NCBI GenBank assembly: GCA_020027365.1 | Contig: JAHRAJ010000032.1 | Coordinates: forward strand, 1-10,550 | Direction: 5' to 3' | DNA from: Cenarchaeum sp. | GTDB lineage: Archaea > Thermoproteota > Nitrososphaeria > Nitrososphaerales > Nitrosopumilaceae | Length of the DNA: 10,550 nucleotides | Shown here: one piece after another, positions 6,856-10,550 of the stretch | Numbering within the stretch: the first letter of the stretch is position 1 | Layout: every line of letters starts with the position of its first letter | Translations under genes and position numbers: made by a program | Notes under the pieces: generated by a model | Database searches by the model: none | The model's input: only the letters and a program-made list of their open reading frames with translations | What the model was told of the DNA's origin: nothing

Positions 6856-7298
6856 TCCTGGGACAGGATCCTCTTTTTCCAGGTCTGGCGTATGTCTTCC
6901 TCGGGGATTCCTAGATCGTACAGCGGCGAGGTCACCTCGTCGACAGAGCCGACGGACACCAATATGATGTCGAGTATCCTGCTCCTCACACCCAAATCCC
7001 TGTAAAACGATAGTATTCTGCCGTGTAATCCTGCGCCGGGATCCAGGATCTGGGCCGTCCCTCCAAAGCGGTAGCCGCGACGGGATATGGGATCGATTAC
7101 GTTAATCTCCACCCTTGGGTCGGCACGTATGTTGTTTACCGTCCGGGGGGACTTGATGTTTGCAAATACCAGGCGCGTCTTGTCCCACACGTGGATTGTC
7201 CCCTTGGGGGACACGTTGGGCGAGCCATCCGGCGAGACCGTCGCGACATATCCCAGCCTTTGTCGGAGCAGCAGATCTTTCATCTTGCCGTCAAGCAT
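6852..7298 (-). CDS. Pyridoxamine 5'-phosphate oxidase-like flavin-binding protein
   Basis: A 148-residue single-domain protein with the split-barrel pattern of PNPOx-like flavoproteins: LGYVATVSPDGSPNVSP (residues 14-30), then VFANIKSPRTVNNIRADPRVEINVID (about 43-68), where the Ser/Pro-Arg-Thr-x-x-Asn-Ile segment corresponds to the flavin-phosphate contact. Such proteins bind FMN or F420 as dimers and act as small cytoplasmic oxidoreductases. True PdxH is longer and has extra C-terminal motifs, so a vitamin B6 role is not implied; the cofactor and substrate are unknown. The frame is open back to 7484, but those 62 residues are Pro/Arg-rich, and the ATG at 7298 has a TATA box about 26 bases upstream. 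The gene converges on the coiled-coil gene with a three-base stop overlap. Confidence 0.85.
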   Translation of the reverse strand: MLDGKMKDLLLRQRLGYVATVSPDGSPNVSPKGTIHVWDKTRLVFANIKSPRTVNNIRADPRVEINVIDPISRRGYRFGGTAQILDPGAGLHGRILSFYRDLGVRSRILDIILVSVGSVDEVTSPLYDLGIPEEDIRQTWKKRILSQD

Positions 7299-7319
7299 GC
7301 GCCTCAACCGGCGCCTCTG

Positions 7320-7327
7320 AATAAAAA
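7320..7327 (-). promoter_or_regulatory. TATA box of the flavoprotein gene
   Basis: On the minus strand the octamer reads TTTTTATT and is centred about 26 bases before the ATG at 7298, consistent with a leaderless transcript. It is the most AT-rich spot in this divergent intergenic region. Confidence 0.55.
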
Positions 7328-7508
7328 CCGAGATCTTTGACCGGCCAGACCCCGCCGGGGGGACTGGCCAACGCCCGGTTTCGGCGCGGTTTTCCGGTGG
7401 CTGGTGCCGACGCGGCGCCGGCGGCGGGACGGCGGCATGGATGCCGCCCGGTGCGTCAAACACCGTGCGCGGCATGGCCGGCACCTCGGGGATCTTGGGC
7501 CGTCAGAT

Positions 7509-7516
7509 CATTTAAC
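7509..7516 (+). promoter_or_regulatory. TATA-like box of the solute-binding protein gene
   Basis: CATTTAAC is centred about 28 bases before the TTG at 7541, the start that gives a clean signal peptide. The 242 bases between the two divergent starts contain this box and the opposite-facing box at 7320-7327; nothing else clear was seen between them. Confidence 0.45.
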
Positions 7517-7540
7517 AATGACGCGTTTTGTGCAACGGCG

Positions 7541-8869
7541 TTGGCACCAAAAGGCAGGCGACCCGCCGGGGCGGCCGTCGTCGTCATTGCGGCGGCTGTG
7601 GTGGCCGCCGGAATTGCATATGCGGCCATGGGCGGCGGCATCGCGCCGGTTCCGGGTGTGGGCGGTGGCGACGTATTGCCGCCTGCGCCCGCGGGGCGGG
7701 ACGCCGCCCCCGGCGCACCGGTGCTCGAGGGCGAGGTCACGATCGGGATCCTCCTGCCACTGACGGGGGATCTTGCCACGCATGGCACCGAAAACCTAGA
7801 GGGGACAAAACTGGGCATTGCAGACTTTAACTCGCATCTTGCAGAGGCGGGCGCCGGGTGGAGTCTAAAGGCCCTTGCGGAGGACTCTGCCACAAGCCCC
7901 GTCATCGCGCTTGAAAGGCTTGCGTCACTTTATGCAAGGGGCGTGCCCGTGGTAATCGGCCCGATTGCAAGCTCCAGCATACAAAACATCAAGGGCTATG
8001 CGGATTCCAACAACATGCTGCTTGTAAGCTGCTGCTCGTCGGCCTCCTCCCTGGCCATACCAGACGACAGCGTTTACCGCCTGATCCCGGACGACTCCAA
8101 CCAGGGCGTCGCGATTGGCAAGCTGTTGGACCATGCAGGCGTCGAGGTAATGGTGCCCATCTGGCGCGGCGACACGTGGGGGGACGGATTAAAGGATTCA
8201 TCCACAAGGTCGTTTCAAAAGCGTGGCGGACTGGTGGATTCCGGCATCAGGTACAATCCGGAACTAACCGAGTTTTCGGCATCCCTGTCACTGCTGGCGC
8301 AAAGCGTGCAGGAACACGTGGACCGGGTTGGAGCCGACAGGGTCGGCGTGCTGTTTCTTGGATTTGACGAGGCGCTCCATCTGATGCAGTCTGCGTCAGA
8401 ATATGGCGTGCTTGGCGACATACGGTGGTTCGGCCCCGGCACCGTGACCCGGGATCTAAAACTGGTCACGGATCCCATAGGCGCCGAGTTTACAAACAAG
8501 GTTGCGTTTACGACCGTGCAGGTGGCCGCCTCCCAGAGCCCGACCTATGAGCGGGTCCAGGCGCATCTGACCGATACGCTGGGGGTTGTCCCAAACACGT
8601 TTGTGCATTTTTCATATGACGCGGCATGGGTGGTCGGACTGTCGATACTCGAGGCACAGGGCCTCGACGTTACTGAAATCAAGCGCGTGCTGCCGGCCGT
8701 GGCCGGCAACTATAGCGGATCAATCGGATCCACGAAACTAAATCCGGCAGGCGATCTAATGCATGTAAACTACGAGGTCTGGGGCGTGCGCGATGGCGAA
8801 TGGCTCGGGCTGGGGCAGTATGACCACATCGGCGACTCTGTAGTGATAAATGACCCGCACGATCAATAG
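7541..8869 (+). CDS. Branched-chain amino acid-type ABC transporter solute-binding protein (LivK-like), orphan
   Basis: A 442-residue exported protein of the periplasmic-binding-protein type I fold (Peripla_BP_6/LivK). The N-terminus has a basic patch (PKGRR), a hydrophobic core (about 9-29) and a Gly/Pro linker, so it is either a cleaved signal peptide or an uncleaved membrane anchor. The binding domain begins near VTIGILLPLTGDL (66-78), the canonical first strand, and contains VPVVIGPIASSSI, the second-lobe start VEVMVPIWRGDTWGDG, and a late SYDAAWVVGLSI helix. No lipobox cysteine is seen. In other organisms such proteins deliver amino acids, amides or urea-type solutes to ABC permeases or sensors; no permease or ATPase gene is adjacent. 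TTG 7541 is chosen because upstream in-frame extension (to 7337) would bury the signal peptide and lacks coding character. Confidence 0.85.
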   Translation: MAPKGRRPAGAAVVVIAAAVVAAGIAYAAMGGGIAPVPGVGGGDVLPPAPAGRDAAPGAPVLEGEVTIGILLPLTGDLATHGTENLEGTKLGIADFNSHLAEAGAGWSLKALAEDSATSPVIALERLASLYARGVPVVIGPIASSSIQNIKGYADSNNMLLVSCCSSASSLAIPDDSVYRLIPDDSNQGVAIGKLLDHAGVEVMVPIWRGDTWGDGLKDSSTRSFQKRGGLVDSGIRYNPELTEFSASLSLLAQSVQEHVDRVGADRVGVLFLGFDEALHLMQSASEYGVLGDIRWFGPGTVTRDLKLVTDPIGAEFTNKVAFTTVQVAASQSPTYERVQAHLTDTLGVVPNTFVHFSYDAAWVVGLSILEAQGLDVTEIKRVLPAVAGNYSGSIGSTKLNPAGDLMHVNYEVWGVRDGEWLGLGQYDHIGDSVVINDPHDQ

Positions 8870-8870
8870 G

Positions 8871-8886
8871 CGGCAGGCGTCTGCCG
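8871..8886 (+). terminator. Short hairpin just after the solute-binding protein stop
   Basis: CGGCAG and CTGCCG form a six-base-pair stem with a four-base loop (GCGT), starting two bases after the TAG. It is not followed directly by a T-run; a run of six T at 8952-8957 further on is the more usual archaeal termination signal. Confidence 0.35.
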
Positions 8887-8915
8887 ACGCACGGCGACCC
8901 AAACGCAACCTGCTG

Positions 8916-8974
8916 GGGTTGGTGTTATTCTACAACAACTTGCCAGACCGCTTTTTTAGCCGAATAACCAACCC
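8916..8974. terminator. Long inverted repeat between convergent genes
   Basis: GGGTTGGTGTTATTC (8916-8930) pairs with GAATAACCAACCC (8962-8974) along 13 base pairs with a two-base bulge, enclosing a 31-base loop that contains a T6 run. Both flanking genes are read toward it (plus-strand gene ending 8869, minus-strand gene ending 9002). It may act as a two-way terminator or protect 3' ends. Confidence 0.5.
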
Positions 8975-9001
8975 TTGTTTGCAGTCTGCGACGACGGGCC
9001 G

Positions 9002-9760
9002 TCACTCGTTTTGTATTCTGGCATCGCACTGGGAAAAGTATCTGCAGGGGGCGCACCGTTTTGCGCTGTTGTGGTGCATCATGTCCAGGCTGCCCAGCGC
9101 AAGCAGTGCAAACCGTTGGGCGGACCTCTCGAGGAACAGCCGCGTCTCCTCGGTCTGCGTCCCGCGGAATATCTTGAACGGACGGTTGCCGTTGCCGCGA
9201 TCCTTGATCTGGATTATCCACGACTTTTCGGCATGCGGGATGTCTATCCACTCGTCTGGGCTGTAGGTGCCGTCGTCGGAGAACCTGGAGTTGAGATATG
9301 TCAGCGTCTGGAGCATCTGGTTGGGGTATGGCTCGAACCGTTCCGCGTATTTCTGGGGGTCTGCCGGAAACTTGTCGTCCTGGACAAGCAGGCGGCTGTC
9401 AGACCTGAGCATCTTGTCGGATCTGCCAAACAGCGAGAGCGTTACGGTCTTCCCTCCTTTGCCTGTAGCCACGGTCTGCTGGTACTTTGTAAGGACCGTC
9501 TCCCTTGCAAACTCGACATCCTGCTTCATGTCGGAGAGCTGCTCTGGCGTGATCGGCTCCAGCTCTACGTGCTCCATCTCGTATTTTTCCTCCTCCTTGT
9601 GGGCCTTTGAACCGCTGATGGTCTCGGCCGACGGCGGGGCCCTTATTCCTGCAAGCTGAAACGGGATTTTGTACTCGCAATACCCGATCGCGTCGGTAAA
9701 GTCGGACACGGTGGCCGTCACCTCTTGCCCCCCGTCGCCCGATCCCTTGATCTTTATCAT
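9002..9760 (-). CDS. Cas4/RecB-like iron-sulfur PD-(D/E)XK nuclease
   Basis: A 252-residue protein carrying, in order, every motif of the Cas4/RecB nuclease family. Near the N-terminus is Cys28 in GYCEYKIPFQLAG, then GSKAHKEEE with His54 (motif I). Next come GRSD (112-115, motif II), LLVQDDKFP with Asp128 and Lys130 (D-x-K, motif III), and QTLTYL (151-156), the Q-x3-Y motif. The end has RCAPCRYFSQC with Cys236, Cys239 and Cys245 spaced CX2CX5C, as in archaeal Cas4, which with Cys28 would bind a 4Fe-4S cluster. Known members are metal-dependent single-strand exo/endonucleases in CRISPR spacer processing or DNA repair. No cas gene or CRISPR array is in view, so repair or plasmid/virus defence is more likely (inference). 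The ATG at 9760 is chosen over GTG 9841; the extra residues include a poly-Pro stretch from the G12 tract. A shorter paralogous role cannot be excluded. Confidence 0.72.
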   Translation of the reverse strand: MIKIKGSGDGGQEVTATVSDFTDAIGYCEYKIPFQLAGIRAPPSAETISGSKAHKEEEKYEMEHVELEPITPEQLSDMKQDVEFARETVLTKYQQTVATGKGGKTVTLSLFGRSDKMLRSDSRLLVQDDKFPADPQKYAERFEPYPNQMLQTLTYLNSRFSDDGTYSPDEWIDIPHAEKSWIIQIKDRGNGNRPFKIFRGTQTEETRLFLERSAQRFALLALGSLDMMHHNSAKRCAPCRYFSQCDARIQNE

Positions 9761-9780
9761 GGTGTTTTCTACCTGCACTT

Positions 9781-9788
9781 GATTATCA
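9781..9788 (-). promoter_or_regulatory. Weak TATA-like box of the Cas4-like gene
   Basis: On the minus strand the bases read TGATAATC-like and sit about 24-25 bases before the ATG at 9760. The match to the archaeal consensus is poor, but the position agrees with the leaderless pattern of other genes here. The gene may also be read through from the winged-helix gene upstream. Confidence 0.3.
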
Positions 9789-9813
9789 GCTTTGCTGAAA
9801 ATGCGGGCGGTGC

Positions 9814-9825
9814 GGGGGGGGGGGG
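9814..9825. repeat. G12 homopolymer upstream of the Cas4-like gene
   Basis: Twelve consecutive G on the plus strand (C12 on the gene strand) lie in the 93-base gap between the winged-helix gene and the nuclease start. Tracts of this length are prone to slippage. It lies upstream of the probable promoter element, so length changes could alter promoter spacing; it could also carry a sequencing error. Confidence 0.7.
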
Positions 9826-9853
9826 CCGGACGACTGATCACGATCCCCTGCCG

Positions 9854-10201
9854 TCATTGGCAGTTTTTTTGCATAAACAGCTCTAGCATGGTCATGCCGC
9901 GCTCTGTTATCGAGTAGATTGTGCTGGTCTTGTTCACCCGCTTGCTTACAAAGTTATAGTCCAGGCACAGGTGAAGGTACCTCAAAAAGGACTTTTTCAT
10001 CCTGATGTTTGATTTCATGTACAGGTCTGTAAACGACATCGGACCCGTCTTGATTTGGTATAGCAGCTTTATCAGGGAGAGGGTGCTATAATCGCGCGTT
10101 CTGGCCCTCACCGCGTCAAGCACCTGTTCGTCGCGCTCTATGATAAAGTCGTCAAACTGCTCTGCCACGTTGATCGGTACGTACGTCAGACGGGCCTTCA
10201 T
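9854..10201 (-). CDS. Small winged-helix DNA-binding regulator
   Basis: A 115-residue protein. An approximately 38-residue N-terminal part is followed by a winged helix-turn-helix: helix 1 STLSLIKLLYQI (about 39-50), helix 2 MSFTDLYMKSNI (55-66), recognition helix KKSFLRYLHLCLDYNFV (69-85), wing strands SKRVNKTSTIYSIT (86-99) and a closing helix RGMTMLELFMQ (101-111). This order matches the ArnR1-like/HTH_45 family common in archaea. It probably binds DNA as a dimer and represses or activates transcription in the cytoplasm. A perfect palindrome sits between its TATA box and its ATG, pointing to self-regulation. It lies 93 bases upstream of the Cas4-like gene on the same strand, so it may control that gene as well. 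Codon composition is AT-richer than in the elp3 set. Confidence 0.8.
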   Translation of the reverse strand: MKARLTYVPINVAEQFDDFIIERDEQVLDAVRARTRDYSTLSLIKLLYQIKTGPMSFTDLYMKSNIRMKKSFLRYLHLCLDYNFVSKRVNKTSTIYSITERGMTMLELFMQKNCQ

Positions 10202-10204
10202 ACC

Positions 10205-10218
10205 GTACCGTACGGTAC
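10205..10218. promoter_or_regulatory. Perfect 14-bp palindrome, probable operator of the winged-helix gene
   Basis: GTACCGTACGGTAC is its own reverse complement. It lies just upstream of the ATG at 10201 and just downstream of the TATA box at 10223-10230, so a bound dimer would block transcription initiation. An overlapping TACCG direct repeat precedes it, and further GTAC tetramers occur at 10177, 10181 and 10243. Confidence 0.65.
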
Positions 10219-10222
10219 AGCA

Positions 10223-10230
10223 CTTATTAA
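10223..10230 (-). promoter_or_regulatory. TATA box of the winged-helix gene
   Basis: On the minus strand it reads TTAATAAG, centred about 25-26 bases upstream of the ATG at 10201, again consistent with a leaderless transcript. The operator palindrome lies between it and the start. Confidence 0.6.
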
Positions 10231-10246
10231 CCTTGGGTTGTGGTAC

Positions 10247-10256
10247 ACTGTTAAGT
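10247..10256 (+). repeat. ACTGTTAAGT element, copy 1
   Basis: Exact 10-mer, upstream of the winged-helix promoter. It has a second direct copy exactly 30 bases to the right and an inverted copy at 10409-10418. Confidence 0.7.
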
Positions 10257-10276
10257 TGGTGGGAGTTTTCGCCTAG

Positions 10277-10286
10277 ACTGTTAAGT
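10277..10286 (+). repeat. ACTGTTAAGT element, copy 2
   Basis: Exact copy, 30 bases (about three DNA turns) from copy 1, so both would face the same side of the helix. It lies immediately upstream of the TATA box at 10295-10302. Confidence 0.7.
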
Positions 10287-10382
10287 CAGGGTGCTTTATA
10301 TACGAAAATTCTCAAAAAGCTGCCTTTACAGGAATAGAGTCAGAGTCGGTGCAATAACAATTCACACAAAACTCCCTGACTT
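10283..10382. repeat. Inverted repeat AAGTCAGGG / CCCTGACTT
   Basis: AAGTCAGGG at 10283-10291 is matched by its exact reverse complement at 10374-10382. The left arm overlaps ACTGTTAAGT copy 2. The arms enclose the TATA box at 10295-10302 and about 80 bases of AT-rich sequence. Confidence 0.55.
10295..10302 (+). promoter_or_regulatory. Strong TATA box with no assigned gene
   Basis: TTTATATA matches the archaeal box A consensus exactly. In plus orientation a transcript would begin near 10325, where no open frame follows; in minus orientation it would begin near 10271 and give the winged-helix gene a leader of about 70 bases. The flanking bases do not settle the direction. Confidence 0.45.
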
Positions 10383-10408
10383 TACAACCACGGTAAAAGA
10401 TACCGCGG

Positions 10409-10418
10409 ACTTAACAGT
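10409..10418 (-). repeat. ACTGTTAAGT element, inverted copy 3
   Basis: The plus strand reads ACTTAACAGT, the exact reverse complement of copies 1 and 2. Confidence 0.7.
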
Positions 10419-10550
10419 GCAAGATCACTTGTGATATCGATCGGCAGTCTACAACCTGCCATCCCCACTGTTTGACTGTTGGCACATTTTTGCTAAAAAA
10501 TCGGTAAATATTAGATAAATTTCAGTAAAATCACACTATTTGGACAGTTT

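Larger units (their letters stand above)
10231..10550. other. AT-rich region without a convincing gene, carrying repeats
   Basis: No open frame here has coding character; the only longer one ends at 10337 and runs antisense into the winged-helix gene. The stretch is clearly AT-richer than the rest of the window, most of all in the last 60 bases. It contains three ACTGTTAAGT elements, two further ACTGTT cores (10467 and 10475), a 9-bp inverted repeat and a strong TATA box. It may be a control region for a gene to the right, a small-RNA locus or an origin-like element; none is shown. Confidence 0.6.

Noticed and set aside
7337..7540. N-terminal extension of the solute-binding protein
   Set aside because: The added residues are Arg/Pro/Ala-rich without coding character, and they would bury the signal peptide. 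A TATA-like box lies within them at 7509-7516.
8975..9610. Plus-strand open frame (211 residues) opposite the Cas4-like gene
   Set aside because: The minus strand carries the ordered nuclease motifs and Cys cluster, whereas this frame has none and no promoter in front of it.
10320..10420. tRNA or structured RNA gene after the orphan TATA box
   Set aside because: No cloverleaf, T-loop or anticodon arm pattern could be found by eye, so no RNA gene is called.

Overview
The window looks like chromosome of a GC-rich marine thaumarchaeon of the Cenarchaeum symbiosum type. The archaeal signs are a class I lysyl-tRNA synthetase, an Elp3 of archaeal type without other Elongator subunits, and TATA boxes centred about 25-28 bp upstream of start codons, the geometry of leaderless archaeal transcripts. 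Codon use (many AGG, ATA and GTG/TTG starts) and Gly-rich inserts in conserved enzymes also fit. The species is inferred, not proven.

Layout, left to right. (1) Bases 1-225 hold the possible 3' end of a gene entering from the left, a GCC triplet run and a TATA box. (2) 226-1572 (+) is a Kef/NapA-type cation:proton antiporter. (3) 1598-2260 (+) is a very basic protein with a short coiled coil and a histone H1-like Lys/Arg/Ala tail built from 67/69-residue tandem repeats; its TATA box overlaps the antiporter stop codon. (4) 2326-6855 (+) is a tightly packed four-gene set: elp3 (tRNA wobble-uridine acetyltransferase), class I lysS, a small two-helix membrane protein and a coiled-coil protein with an Asp/Gly/Asn-rich head. 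Gaps are 1, -4 and 3 bases, and the last three genes use TTG, GTG and TTG starts. (5) 6852-7298 (-) is a pyridoxamine-phosphate-oxidase-like flavoprotein that converges on the operon and shares the bases CTAG for both stop codons. (6) 7541-8869 (+) is an orphan branched-chain-amino-acid-type solute-binding protein with a signal peptide, read divergently from the flavoprotein. (7) 8870-9001 is a convergent intergenic region with two inverted repeats and a T-run. (8) 9002-9760 (-) has the full motif set of a Cas4/RecB-type iron-sulfur PD-(D/E)XK nuclease although no CRISPR array or cas gene is visible. (9) 9854-10201 (-) is a small winged-helix regulator with a perfect 14-bp palindrome between its TATA box and its start. 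(10) 10231-10550 is an AT-rich stretch without a convincing gene; it carries repeated ACTGTTAAGT/ACTGTT elements, an inverted repeat and a strong TATA box.

Functional links: Elp3 modifies U34 of tRNAs that include tRNA-Lys(UUU) in other organisms, so its coupling to lysyl-tRNA synthetase joins tRNA modification and charging. The winged-helix regulator lies directly upstream of the nuclease on the same strand and may control it. The most notable items are the solitary Cas4-like nuclease with its regulator and repeat-rich upstream region, and the H1-like repeat protein.
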